A stretch of 64,000 nt of DNA from Maribacter sp. 1_MG-2023. GTDB lineage: Bacteria; Bacteroidota; Bacteroidia; Flavobacteriales; Flavobacteriaceae. The position numbers and the translations under genes are program-made. A model generated the notes under the pieces. It was not told the origin of the DNA. It saw only the letters and a list, made by a program, of their open reading frames with translations, and ran no database searches. Of the stretch, positions 53,470 to 62,946 are shown in pieces. The stretch is from contig NZ_JAUOPN010000003.1 in the NCBI RefSeq assembly GCF_030547005.1, positions 124,001-188,000 on the forward strand, in the 5' to 3' direction. The stretch's first letter is position 1. Every line of letters starts with the position of its first letter.

Positions 53470-54792
53470 ATGAAAATGAAATTACTACTGGTTTCGGCTA
53501 TATTCCTTTATGGGTTTACCGGACTTGCACAAGAGGTTGCTTACGAAGAGTACAACCTTGAAAACGATTTACACGTTATTTTACATCAAGATAACACCGC
53601 ACCAATTATTTCCATCTCCGTATTTTACCATGTAGGATCAAAAGACGAAGACCCACAAAGAACAGGCTTTGCCCACTTTTTTGAACACCTACTTTTTGAA
53701 GGCACCGAGAATATTGAAAAAGGCCAGTGGGACAATATTGTTTCATCTAACGGTGGATCAGGTAATGCCACCACCAATGAAGATAGAACTTATTATTACG
53801 AAGTTTTTCCTTCTAACAATCTAGAATTAGGTCTGTGGCTAGAATCTGAAAGAATGCTTCACCCCGTAATCAACCAAAAAGGTGTTGACACTCAAAATGA
53901 AGTAGTCAAGGAAGAAAAAAGACTTCGCGTTGATAATTCACCTTATGGTAAGTTCATTGAAAACATAAAGAAGAATCTTTTTCAAAGTCATCCTTACAAA
54001 GAAACGGTTATTGGTAAAATGGCAGACCTAGATGCCGCTACTTTAGATGAATTTATAGCTTTCCAGAAAAAATTCTATGCTCCGAACAATGCCGTTTTGG
54101 TCATTGCAGGCGATTTTGAGAAAGAAAATGCTAAAAAATTAATATCAGATTATTTTAAGAATATTCCAAAGGGAGCAAAAATTACCAGAGACTTTCCTAA
54201 AGAAACTCCTATTACATCAGAAATCAATGCAAAAGCTTACGACTCTAATATTCAAATACCGGCTACTATGATCGCCTATAGAACTCCGGGTCTTAAAAAT
54301 AGAGATAGCCAAGTATTAGAAATGATTTCTACCTATTTATCTGACGGACCCTCTTCTAAACTTTATAAGAAAATGGTCGACGAAGAGAAGCAGGCATTAC
54401 AGATCGGTGCCATACCAATTACATTAGAAGATTACGGTATGTATATCGTTTTTGCACTTCCGGTAGGTGAAACTAGTTTAAACACTCTAAACTCTTCTAT
54501 TGAGACAGAAGTAGAGAAATTAAGAAATAACCTTATCTCTGAAAATGATTATCAAAAACTACAGAACAAGTTTGAAAATCAGTTTGTAAACAGTAATGCC
54601 AGTATTGAAGGTATTGCAGAATCTCTTGCAGAGTATTATGCGCTTTATGGTGATACATCTCTTATCAACAAGGAAATAGAAGTATATAGATCTATTACCA
54701 GAGAAGAAATTAAAGAGGTCGCAAACAAGTATTTAAAGCCTAACCAAAGATTGGTTCTAGAATATTTACCTGAACAAAATACCGCAAACTAA
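53470..54792 (+). CDS. M16 family zinc peptidase, catalytic subunit
   Basis: Periplasmic pitrilysin-like peptidase of 440 residues with a signal peptide (to about residue 21). The inverted zinc motif HxxEH is HFFEH at 69-73, and the downstream glutamate lies in NEVVKEEKR near 144-152. It carries two M16 halves. It is two bases upstream of a second M16 gene lacking the motif; bacterial M16B enzymes often work as such catalytic/non-catalytic heterodimers that clear peptides from the periplasm. Confidence 0.93.
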   Translation: MKMKLLLVSAIFLYGFTGLAQEVAYEEYNLENDLHVILHQDNTAPIISISVFYHVGSKDEDPQRTGFAHFFEHLLFEGTENIEKGQWDNIVSSNGGSGNATTNEDRTYYYEVFPSNNLELGLWLESERMLHPVINQKGVDTQNEVVKEEKRLRVDNSPYGKFIENIKKNLFQSHPYKETVIGKMADLDAATLDEFIAFQKKFYAPNNAVLVIAGDFEKENAKKLISDYFKNIPKGAKITRDFPKETPITSEINAKAYDSNIQIPATMIAYRTPGLKNRDSQVLEMISTYLSDGPSSKLYKKMVDEEKQALQIGAIPITLEDYGMYIVFALPVGETSLNTLNSSIETEVEKLRNNLISENDYQKLQNKFENQFVNSNASIEGIAESLAEYYALYGDTSLINKEIEVYRSITREEIKEVANKYLKPNQRLVLEYLPEQNTAN

Positions 54793-54794
54793 AA

Positions 54795-56873
54795 ATGACT
54801 ATGAAAAATACATATATATTATTACTAACATTATTCTCCTTTATTGCTGTACAAGCACAGGTAGACCGTACGGTTATGCCTAAACCAGGTCCTGCACCTG
54901 AAATAAACTTAGGAGAACCGCAATCTTTTAACCTCAACAACGGTTTAAAAGTATTGGTAGTCGAAAACCACAAATTACCAAGAGTGTCTATGCAATTATC
55001 TATAGATAACCCGCCAATATTAGAAGGCGACAAAGCTGGTGTTGCGAGCTTAACAGGTAGTCTTTTAGGGCTAGGATCTAAAAATATAACGAAAGACGCC
55101 TTTAATGAAGAAATCGATTTTTTAGGAGCTAGACTTTATTTTAGCTCTCAAGGCGCATATGCTCAATCTCTTTCCAAATACTTTTCTAAAATGATGGAAC
55201 TTATGGCAGATGCAGCTATAAATCCGAATTTTACACAAGACGAATTTGACAAGGAAAAAGATAAACTCATTACCGGACTAAAATCTGAAGAGAAAGTAGT
55301 CTCTTCGATTTCTAGCAGAGTTCAAAGGGCTTTAGCCTACGGCAAAAATCACCCTTACGGAGAATTTACTACCGAAGCTACAGTCAACAATGTAACCCTA
55401 GGTGATGTTGAAAAATTTTACAGAGAATATTTTGTGCCTGCAAATGCATATTTGATTGTTATTGGTGATGTAAATTTTGAAGAAGTAAAGACTTTAACAG
55501 AAACCTATTTTACATCTTGGACCAAAGCCGTGCCACCAAGTTTCTCTTATTCCCAGACTAAGAATGTACCGAATACGCAAATTAACTTTGTAGATATGCC
55601 AAATGCCGTACAGTCGGAAATTACCGTACAGAATATTGTAAACTTAAAAATGAATGATGACGATTACATTGCGGCATTATTAGCTAATCAAATATTAGGT
55701 GGTGGTTCTGACAGTAGAATAAACCTTAATCTTAGAGAAGATAAGGGCTATACTTATGGTGCATATTCATCTCTTGGAAATGATAAATACGGTCCATCTA
55801 GATTTGCCGCTTCTACTGAAGTAAGAAATACGGTTACAGACAGTTCGGTCGTACAATTATTAAAAGAGATTGAAAAAATCAACACACAACCCGTAAAAGA
55901 CGAGGAGCTAAAAACTACAAAAGCATTATATGCCGGCAGCTTCATAATGGCTTTAGAAGATCCAGAAACCATAGCGAGATATGCTTTGAATGTTGAGAAA
56001 GAAAATTTACCTAAAGATTTCTACAAAACATTCTTAGAAAAACTTGACAAGGTTAGTAAAGAAGAAGTAGAAACAGCTGCTAAAAAATATTTCAACGTTG
56101 ATAACGCCAGAGTAATTGTCGTTGGTAAAGGAAGTGATATTTTAGCCAACCTAGAAAATGTGAAGTTCAAAGGAAAAAAACTTCCCGTGCTTGCCTATTC
56201 TAAAACTGCCGACAGAGTTGAAACTCCAGATTACGATGCCGCCTTACCAACCGATGTATCAGCTAAGTCCATACTTGAAAAGTATATTACAGCTATTGGT
56301 GGAAAAGATAAACTTGAGAGTGTAAATACTTTATCCATGATGGCCGCAGCAGAAATGCAAGGAATGAAATTAGACTTAAACGTTAAAAAAACATCTAGCA
56401 ATCAACTTATGCAAGATGTACAAATGATGGGTAATTCCGTTAGCAAGCAAGTGCTAAATGGCGATATAGGATATATGATCGTGCAAGGGCAGCGTAAGGA
56501 TCTTGCTGGTAAAGAAATAGAAACCTTTAAAGGCGAATCTGCTCCATTTTCTGAACTCCAACTATTAAGTGACGATACCATTACTTTAGAAGGCATGGAA
56601 ATGGTTGGTGATAAAAATGCCTATAAACTTAAAGTTGGCGAAAACAAATCTGCTTTCTACGATGTTGAAACCGGGCTTAAATTACAAGAGATTACTGTCA
56701 CCGAAATGCAAGGTAAGCAAATCGCAAGTACCTCTAATTTTGAAGATTACAAAGAGGTGTCTGGCATATTGTTTCCTTATAAAATAATGCAGACTGTTGG
56801 TCCACAATCTTTTGAATTTATAGTTTCTGAAATCAAAGTAAATGATGGTGTATCAACTGCCGATTTTAAATAA
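54795..56873 (+). CDS. M16 family non-catalytic subunit with C-terminal extension
   Basis: A 692-residue exported protein. A signal peptide (ending VQAQ) is followed by two M16 domains (about 40-470). At the HxxEH position the sequence reads GVASLTGSLLG, so zinc cannot be bound and the protein is the partner subunit; the C-terminal half keeps an RY-type loop region (LREDKGYTYGAYS). Beyond residue about 480 comes an extra domain of about 210 residues, mainly short strands (LSMMAAAEMQGMKLDLNVKK, EISGILFPYKI-like), resembling outer-membrane lipoprotein-sorting folds. It is separated from the catalytic gene by two bases. Confidence 0.88.
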   Translation: MTMKNTYILLLTLFSFIAVQAQVDRTVMPKPGPAPEINLGEPQSFNLNNGLKVLVVENHKLPRVSMQLSIDNPPILEGDKAGVASLTGSLLGLGSKNITKDAFNEEIDFLGARLYFSSQGAYAQSLSKYFSKMMELMADAAINPNFTQDEFDKEKDKLITGLKSEEKVVSSISSRVQRALAYGKNHPYGEFTTEATVNNVTLGDVEKFYREYFVPANAYLIVIGDVNFEEVKTLTETYFTSWTKAVPPSFSYSQTKNVPNTQINFVDMPNAVQSEITVQNIVNLKMNDDDYIAALLANQILGGGSDSRINLNLREDKGYTYGAYSSLGNDKYGPSRFAASTEVRNTVTDSSVVQLLKEIEKINTQPVKDEELKTTKALYAGSFIMALEDPETIARYALNVEKENLPKDFYKTFLEKLDKVSKEEVETAAKKYFNVDNARVIVVGKGSDILANLENVKFKGKKLPVLAYSKTADRVETPDYDAALPTDVSAKSILEKYITAIGGKDKLESVNTLSMMAAAEMQGMKLDLNVKKTSSNQLMQDVQMMGNSVSKQVLNGDIGYMIVQGQRKDLAGKEIETFKGESAPFSELQLLSDDTITLEGMEMVGDKNAYKLKVGENKSAFYDVETGLKLQEITVTEMQGKQIASTSNFEDYKEVSGILFPYKIMQTVGPQSFEFIVSEIKVNDGVSTADFK

Positions 56874-56892
56874 CAACAATTCATTACAAATA

Positions 56893-56919
56893 GAAAAACC
56901 CGCTAATAGCGGGTTTTTT
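56893..56919. terminator. Terminator after M16 operon
   Basis: Stem AAAAACCCGCTA / TAGCGGGTTTTTT with an A-tract and T-tract on both sides, placed between the convergent M16 and GIN-domain genes; it probably serves both. Confidence 0.88.
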
Positions 56920-56944
56920 GTTTTTGAATTTCTAGGTTAAGTTC

Positions 56945-57688
56945 TTATCCTATTTTTCTAATTGTTGCTTCTCCGAAGATCAATCCTTTATCTACTTCTG
57001 GGTTACCAGTGTAGTTGATATTTGTTTCTCCATAGCAGGTTACTTTCAACCTTTCAACAACATTTACCCTAAAATTACTTTCGCCATAAGCAGTGATTTT
57101 GGTTTCATCTACAACCATTCCTTCTGTATTTACCTCACTCTCACCATATGCTCTAAATACTTGGCGCGCAACATTACCTTCTCCAATTTCCAAGTAACTA
57201 CTACCGTAGATTGCCACTGTTAATTCATCTATAGAAACCGAATCAAAGTACACTTTAGCGGCTCCGTATAACGACATTTTAAAATCATCGGCATTGAATA
57301 GATTTTTGCATCTTACTATTTCTTCTCCTCGTATCGATAGATTTTCTAGTTTTCTATATGTTACCGTAATAGAAGCCATAGTGCCATTATAAAGCGATTT
57401 ACTACCTCTCCATTTATCAGTTGAAATACGTTCAGATTTGGTCACAACCTTAGCACCGTCTAAGTACAAACGCAGCGTTCTGCCCTCTACCTCAACATTT
57501 ATTTTATCCAATGATATTTTTGCATTGTCAATAACAACACTTTCCTCTTCGCCTTCAACAAGATTTAATTCTATATGCGGACTAACAATTAGTTTATCGA
57601 AAGATTTTACGTTGAATGTTTTTTCTTGAGCATGTATACTGCCTACAACAAAGGTTGCTGCAAGTAGCGTAAATATGATTTTTTTCAT
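56945..57688 (-). CDS. Secreted GIN-domain (DUF2807) protein
   Basis: Exported protein of 247 residues: signal peptide (MKKIIFTLLAATFVVGSIHAQ), then a right-handed beta-helix of short repeats of the form Y-GES/GAA..(V/L).. (AYGESEVNTEGM, CYGETNINYTG). This is the head GIN or auto-transporter-like adhesin domain family, common in Bacteroidota. It probably sits on the cell surface or in the periplasm; the role is unknown. Confidence 0.85.
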   Translation of the reverse strand: MKKIIFTLLAATFVVGSIHAQEKTFNVKSFDKLIVSPHIELNLVEGEEESVVIDNAKISLDKINVEVEGRTLRLYLDGAKVVTKSERISTDKWRGSKSLYNGTMASITVTYRKLENLSIRGEEIVRCKNLFNADDFKMSLYGAAKVYFDSVSIDELTVAIYGSSYLEIGEGNVARQVFRAYGESEVNTEGMVVDETKITAYGESNFRVNVVERLKVTCYGETNINYTGNPEVDKGLIFGEATIRKIG

Positions 57689-57762
57689 GATTTTCGTTTT
57701 TTTGATTAGTTCTATACAAAGACTACCTTAAGTTAAGTTTGTTACAGTACGCAGAATTATTT

Positions 57763-58647
57763 TTACAGAACTATCACTTTTTTTCTATTAACCAGCCAAA
57801 CACCAAATAAGATAATGAGTCCGCCTAGTAGTTGCAGGATACTCATATTTTCTCCATCTAAAAAACCCCATAACACGGCTACAAGTGGAATTAGATACGT
57901 TACCGATGCTGCAAATACAGGACTAGATAGTTTTATTAATTTATTAAATAGTATATTCGCCAAAGCTGTACCTAGAAAAGCCAATACCATAATGTACCAC
58001 ACAGCTTCATGCATAGCGCTATCGCTAGCAAACTGCTGAAATACCCCTGTATAAATCAATATAATTAATGCCGGAAGAAAAGCGACTCCGAAACTAGCCG
58101 TTGTTACCGCTAACGGAGTTAAATGAGATAAATACTTCTTAATAATGTTGATATTAAAGGCATACCCTAATGCAGCAATAATTATAAATAAAGAATACCA
58201 ATAGTTCTGGTTCACATTATTCTCCATACCTGCAGCAATAAGCACTATAGTACCAAAAAGACCTATTAACACCCCTAATACTTGTCTTCCTTTCAACGAA
58301 AGTCCGAAAAGTGCTATACCCACTAGGGTGGTAAACAAAGGTGCTACAGAATTAAGAATAGACGTAATACCACTACTAATTTCCATTTGCGCTAAGGCAA
58401 AGAAAAAAGGAGGAAAAAATGAACTACACAACCCTGCAATGGTCACCCATTTCCAATCTGTTTTTGAAAGTGTCTTCAACGATTTAAAACCAAGAATAAA
58501 TAACAATAGAGATGCAAATACGATTCTTAGCCCACCTACTTGCAAAGGTGTATAACCAACTAAAGACCTTTTAATCAGTATAAAGGAAGAACCCCATATT
58601 AGTGACAGAACAACTAGGTAAATCCACTTTTGATCTATATTCTTCAA
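57763..58647 (-). CDS. EamA/DMT-superfamily transporter
   Basis: Ten-helix inner-membrane protein of 294 residues made of two EamA repeats (first from about 8 to 135, second from about 150 to 288). Family marks: SLIWGSSFILIKRSL in helix 1 and LGTALANILFNKLIKLSSPVFAAS in the second half. These export or import small metabolites such as amino acids; the substrate is unknown. It is upstream of the GIN gene on the same strand with 74 bases between them. Confidence 0.88.
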   Translation of the reverse strand: MKNIDQKWIYLVVLSLIWGSSFILIKRSLVGYTPLQVGGLRIVFASLLLFILGFKSLKTLSKTDWKWVTIAGLCSSFFPPFFFALAQMEISSGITSILNSVAPLFTTLVGIALFGLSLKGRQVLGVLIGLFGTIVLIAAGMENNVNQNYWYSLFIIIAALGYAFNINIIKKYLSHLTPLAVTTASFGVAFLPALIILIYTGVFQQFASDSAMHEAVWYIMVLAFLGTALANILFNKLIKLSSPVFAASVTYLIPLVAVLWGFLDGENMSILQLLGGLIILFGVWLVNRKKVIVL

Positions 58648-58802
58648 TTCTTTTAGTTTACAACAAAAATGGGGTTTTTTCTAAAAAATACAACTAGTTA
58701 CAGACTAATTTTCACTATTGATTAGATAAAGCATTTTACATATTTGGTATCTTTACATAATAATAAGGTTTACGTTAACAACGTAACCATTAATTCAGTG
58801 TT

Positions 58803-59156
58803 ATGAAATTCAAAGTATTATTTCTATTTGTAACCATATTCACATTGGCTACCAATGTTTCTTTAGCTCAAGAAGACGCCACTTTACCTGATGAAATTGA
58901 AAATAGCTCTTCAAGTACTATTTTAGTTGGTATAGACGGTATGGCTTGCCAAGAAGGCTGTGCAGATAAAATCTCTTCTAATTTAATGGAAACCGAAGGT
59001 GTAGTTTCTTCAGAAATTAGTTTTGAAAATAAAAACGGACTTATAACCTTTGATCCTACAATCATTAGTATTGAAGAGATAAAGGCTGTTATTACCGGTA
59101 CCAAAGTTAAAGACTACGTTTACACCATAAATACTGTTACTTCAAAAGACAACTAA
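58803..59156 (+). CDS. Exported heavy-metal-associated (HMA) domain protein
   Basis: A 117-residue exported protein: signal peptide (about 1-22), then an HMA ferredoxin-like domain. The metal loop is GMACQEGC with Cys49 and Cys53, a CxxxC where classic copper chaperones have CxxC. A periplasmic copper or other soft-metal binding role is inferred. The lipoprotein gene that follows starts one base after its stop, so they form one unit. Confidence 0.82.
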   Translation: MKFKVLFLFVTIFTLATNVSLAQEDATLPDEIENSSSSTILVGIDGMACQEGCADKISSNLMETEGVVSSEISFENKNGLITFDPTIISIEEIKAVITGTKVKDYVYTINTVTSKDN

Positions 59157-59157
59157 A

Positions 59158-59580
59158 ATGAAAAATATACTTTATACACTTACCGTAGCTACATTAATTA
59201 CGTTCACTTCTTGCAAAGAAACCAAGAAAACTGAAGAGCCTTCTAAAATGGAGAACGTAATGAGCATTCATGACGAAGTAATGCCCAAAATGGGAACTTT
59301 AGGAAAGTTAGTTGGTCAATTAAAACCAATGGCAGATTCTTTAGGAGCCGAATCTGTTGAAGCAAAAGCCATAAAAGACCTTCAAGAAGCCAATAGATCG
59401 ATGATGGATTGGATGCAAGGTTTTGGCGATCGTTTCGATTCAGAAGAAATAATGGATGGCAAAGAACTTTCTGACGAAAAGAAACAATGGCTAAAAGAAG
59501 AAGAAGAGAAAGTTCAACAAGTAAAAGAAAACATCAATTCTAGTATTGAGCGTGCAGAAGAGATTTTAAGCAAGCAATAA
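59158..59580 (+). CDS. Helical lipoprotein of unknown function
   Basis: A 140-residue lipoprotein: signal peptide with lipobox (LITFTSC, Cys at about 20). The mature part is almost wholly alpha-helical, Met- and Glu-rich (MSIHDEVMPKMGTLGKL, MMDWMQGFGDRF), ending in a charged coiled coil. Co-transcribed with the HMA protein. The Met-rich helix could bind metal, but no family is recognised. Confidence 0.62.
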   Translation: MKNILYTLTVATLITFTSCKETKKTEEPSKMENVMSIHDEVMPKMGTLGKLVGQLKPMADSLGAESVEAKAIKDLQEANRSMMDWMQGFGDRFDSEEIMDGKELSDEKKQWLKEEEEKVQQVKENINSSIERAEEILSKQ

Positions 59581-59592
59581 AAACAACGTATT

Positions 59593-60543
59593 CTAAAAAG
59601 GTAAATTAGATAAGTCTACATTTCCTCCTGAAATAATAATGCCTATTTTTTTATTCTGAAAAACTTCTGGCTGCTCTTTTGATTGTTTTAAAACTGCAGC
59701 CACAGTTACCGCACTAGAGGGCTCTATGATGATTTTCATACGCTCCCAAACGAGTCTCATAGCAGAGATTATTTCATCTTCAGTAATTCTAACAATACCA
59801 CTTACCAGTTCTTTTATAATAGGAAAGTTTTTATCACCTAACATTGTCTTTAACCCGTCAGCAATGGTATTTGTTGTTTCATTACCTTCAATTTTTCCAC
59901 TTTGTAAAGATCGGTATGCGTCATCTGCTTCAAACGGCTCAGCTCCATAAACGCTACAGTTATCGCCAAAATATTTAGCTACTAACGCAGAACCAGCAAT
60001 AAGACCGCCACCACCAACAGGGCAAAATATAAAATCTAAATCGCGTTGTTTTTTAAGCAGTTCTAAGGCTGCAGTACCTTGACCTAAAATAACATTAGTA
60101 TCGTTGGAGGGATGCACGAAAGTAGCACCCGTTTTCAATCCTATTTCATCTGCTAATGCTTGCCTCGCCTCTACTGTTGGCTCACACTCATAAATTTTAC
60201 CACCATACTCTCTAACCCCTACTTTTTTAACTTCCGGAGCCGTATTTGGCATTACAATATGTGCGGTAACACCAACACTCTGTGCTGCTAATGACAGTGC
60301 TTGGGCAAAATTACCCGACGAATGTGTTACTACTCCGCTTTTCTTTTGCTCTTCTGATAATTGTAAAATGGCATTGGTAGCACCTCGCATTTTATAAGCT
60401 CCTGCTCTTTGAAAATTCTCGCACTTAAAAAAAACTTGAGCATTGAACTCTTTATCAATTAATCTCGATGTTAAAACAGCTGTATTATGAATAAATGGCG
60501 TTATTCGTTTATGACAATCTAATAGGTCTTGTTTTGTAACCAT
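59593..60543 (-). CDS. Threonine/serine dehydratase or serine racemase-like PLP enzyme
   Basis: Fold-type II PLP enzyme of 316 residues. The Schiff-base Lys51 lies in FQRAGAYKMRGA, the SSGNFAQ substrate loop near residue 75, and the PLP-phosphate loop VGGGGLIAG near 175-183. It lacks a C-terminal regulatory ACT domain, as in catabolic threonine ammonia-lyase and serine racemase; these cannot be separated by sequence alone. It is convergent with the lipoprotein gene, 12 bases between the stops. Confidence 0.9.
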   Translation of the reverse strand: MVTKQDLLDCHKRITPFIHNTAVLTSRLIDKEFNAQVFFKCENFQRAGAYKMRGATNAILQLSEEQKKSGVVTHSSGNFAQALSLAAQSVGVTAHIVMPNTAPEVKKVGVREYGGKIYECEPTVEARQALADEIGLKTGATFVHPSNDTNVILGQGTAALELLKKQRDLDFIFCPVGGGGLIAGSALVAKYFGDNCSVYGAEPFEADDAYRSLQSGKIEGNETTNTIADGLKTMLGDKNFPIIKELVSGIVRITEDEIISAMRLVWERMKIIIEPSSAVTVAAVLKQSKEQPEVFQNKKIGIIISGGNVDLSNLPF

Positions 60544-60549
60544 ACGACT

Positions 60550-61110
60550 TTATTTTTTCCACCGAAGTGTTTCTATAATTCCCCTAATGTCATTCTGAAG
60601 ATATGACGCTGCAGGTAGAATAGAATCATAATTGGGTTTCGTATAAAAATATACAGAACCGGTTAAAAAGTGTTCGGTACTATCGGTGACAAAAAATTGA
60701 GATTGCGAGGCAGCATTACCCTGCACCTCAAATAACGCACCATATATTTTATTATCAGGATTTACATACGGCTGCTCTACAATGTTATCTGCTTTTGCAG
60801 CATGCTCATAGCTAAGCCTTTTAGAATCATTGATCAATTGAGCCAAATTACCGTCAATCTTCTTATAACTTAGAAAAATAGCGCCTTTCATTTCGGGATA
60901 AGAAATCGTGTAGGCTTGATCGCCATTTGGCTCTGCATTTGCCAATTGATTGAATTTAAAACTGAAGTTCTCTGTTTCTAAATCTGCTAATTTTCCCTGC
61001 GGATATTCTAACCGTATTTTAGCTTTGGGTTTAGGGAGCACCTCTTCATCTTTACAGCTAACCATAAATAGAAATACTATTAAAAATCCAACGAATGACT
61101 TACTCTTCAT
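60550..61110 (-). CDS. gldD: Gliding motility lipoprotein GldD
   Basis: A 186-residue lipoprotein essential for gliding and type IX secretion in Flavobacterium-type cells. The lipobox is FLFMVSC (Cys at about 19), and family blocks include KIRLEYPQ, AIFLSYK and GALFEVQGNAASQSQFF. It overlaps gldE by 11 bases. Gene order mutY-ssb-gldE-gldD is the conserved flavobacterial arrangement. Confidence 0.95.
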   Translation of the reverse strand: MKSKSFVGFLIVFLFMVSCKDEEVLPKPKAKIRLEYPQGKLADLETENFSFKFNQLANAEPNGDQAYTISYPEMKGAIFLSYKKIDGNLAQLINDSKRLSYEHAAKADNIVEQPYVNPDNKIYGALFEVQGNAASQSQFFVTDSTEHFLTGSVYFYTKPNYDSILPAASYLQNDIRGIIETLRWKK

Positions 61111-62428
61111 GTGGCAAGGTTACTTTTATTTGTTTTAATCTCTTCTTGTCCATACCCTCAACTACAAAAGTATAGGAATCAAATTGTATTTTTTCACCTC
61201 TTTTCGGGAAACTTCCTGCCTTTTCTAAAACAAAACCAGCCAAGGTTTCTGACTCCCCTTTATTCTCTTCAAAGATTTCATTATCCTCTAATTTGATAAC
61301 CCTATAAAAATCTTTAAGAGGTGTTTTCCCTTCAAAGACATAATTGAAATCATCTAATTTCGAGAAAATCAAATCTTCATCATCAAACTCATCACTAATA
61401 TCTCCTACAATTTCTTCAATAATATCTTCTAAAGACACCAAGCCAGAAGTACCACCATATTCATCTACAACTATAGCCAAATGATTCTTCTTCTCTTGAA
61501 ATTCACCCAATAAATCATCTAATTTTTTATTCTCAGGCACAAAATAAGGCTCCCTGATCAAGGTCATCCAATTAAAGGTTTTTCGATCTAGGTAAGGCAA
61601 TAAATCCTTTACATACAAAACACCTTTTACAGTATCTATATTTTCACCAAAAACAGGAATTCTAGAATACCCGTTCTTCTTTATTTCTCCTAGAACTTCA
61701 AGAAATTTCATTTGCTCATTAAGGGCAAAAATATCTATACGAGGTCTCATTACTTGTTTGGTATCTGTATTACCAAAAGTCACAATACCTTCTAAAATCT
61801 TTTTTTCTTCTTTAGTGGTATCGCCATGAGAAGTTAAATCTAGCGCTTGCGACAACTGATCGACACTTAAACTTGATTTCTGCTTACCAAGTTTGTTATA
61901 CAAAAACAATGTTCCAGAACGCATAGGTAAACTTAATGGAGAAAAAATAAAATCTAACACCCTTAATGGATAAGCCATTAAATGCGCAAAACTCATCCTA
62001 TTTCTGTTAGCATACACTTTTGGTAGAATTTCACCGAACATTAAAATTAGAAACGTTGCGACCACGACCTCTAAAAGAAAACGTACCGAAACAACACCGA
62101 ACCACACCTGAGTTACATTTTCAAATAAGGTATCGCCAATGATACTAAATAGCAACACTACACCAATGTTAATAGCATTATTTGCTATTAAAATGGTCGC
62201 CAATAATTTTTTTGGACGTTCTAGAAGCTTAATTAGAATTGAACTTTGGGCAGATTTTTCGTCTTGTAGCTCTTTAATTTCGGTTGATGAAAGACCAAAC
62301 ATAGCCACTTCTGCTCCAGAAATAAGTGCGGAGCAAACAAGCAGTACGCATAGTACAACTATATTCATTGCAAAAACACCGTTTACAACTAATGTTGTCA
62401 TTAATAACGGTAAGGGGTCTGGGTCCAA
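61100..62428 (-). CDS. gldE: Gliding motility-associated protein GldE (CorC/HlyC family)
   Basis: A 442-residue inner-membrane protein: DUF21/CNNM-type membrane domain with about four helices (20-190), a CBS-domain pair (about 200-340, VMRPRIDIFALN), and a C-terminal CorC/HlyC domain (about 350-435). The CBS loop KKNHLAIVVDEYGGTSGLVSLEDIIEEIVGD is classic. CNNM proteins are ion exporters; GldE supports GldD function. Adjacent to gldD with a short overlap. Confidence 0.93.
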   Translation of the reverse strand: MDPDPLPLLMTTLVVNGVFAMNIVVLCVLLVCSALISGAEVAMFGLSSTEIKELQDEKSAQSSILIKLLERPKKLLATILIANNAINIGVVLLFSIIGDTLFENVTQVWFGVVSVRFLLEVVVATFLILMFGEILPKVYANRNRMSFAHLMAYPLRVLDFIFSPLSLPMRSGTLFLYNKLGKQKSSLSVDQLSQALDLTSHGDTTKEEKKILEGIVTFGNTDTKQVMRPRIDIFALNEQMKFLEVLGEIKKNGYSRIPVFGENIDTVKGVLYVKDLLPYLDRKTFNWMTLIREPYFVPENKKLDDLLGEFQEKKNHLAIVVDEYGGTSGLVSLEDIIEEIVGDISDEFDDEDLIFSKLDDFNYVFEGKTPLKDFYRVIKLEDNEIFEENKGESETLAGFVLEKAGSFPKRGEKIQFDSYTFVVEGMDKKRLKQIKVTLPHEE

Positions 62429-62448
62429 TAGTTGTTATTTAAATTTTG

Positions 62449-62919
62449 TTAGAATGGTAAATCATCATCATCCTCTGGACTTGCAGGTGCAGGAGCTGAT
62501 GCTTTAGATGGCGCTTTACTTTCAATACTTGCTGGCTTCTGAGCAGCAAACGCTGAACCTCCATTGTTTTGCATACCCTCTTTCTTGGTTGTCAAAAATG
62601 TAAATTCTTGTACATGCACCTCGGTTGAATATCTGGTATTACCATCTTCACCTTGCCATTGACGATTTTTCAATCTGCCTTCTACATATACTTTATCACC
62701 TTTACTTAAATATTTTTCACAAATTTCAGCAGCTTTATTTCTAACTACCACATTGTGCCAATCTGTATTTGTAACACGTTCACCAGTAGATTTGTTGGTA
62801 TATGTCTCATTTGTAGCTATTGGAAATCTACCAATACTACCGCCTCCTTCAAAATAATGCATTTTAACTTCATCACCTAAATGCCCAATCAACATTACCT
62901 TATTTAATGTACCGCTCAT
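62449..62919 (-). CDS. ssb: Single-stranded DNA-binding protein
   Basis: OB-fold DNA-binding protein of 156 residues (SGTLNKVMLIGHLGDEVKM, TDWHNVVVRNKAAEICEKYLSKGDKVYVEGRL). A disordered Ala/Pro/Ser linker ends in the acidic interaction tip EDDDDLPF. It lies 27 bases downstream of mutY and 20 upstream of gldE, in the conserved operon. Confidence 0.96.
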   Translation of the reverse strand: MSGTLNKVMLIGHLGDEVKMHYFEGGGSIGRFPIATNETYTNKSTGERVTNTDWHNVVVRNKAAEICEKYLSKGDKVYVEGRLKNRQWQGEDGNTRYSTEVHVQEFTFLTTKKEGMQNNGGSAFAAQKPASIESKAPSKASAPAPASPEDDDDLPF

Positions 62920-62946
62920 AACTTAAAGATATAAAAATCAAAAGTA

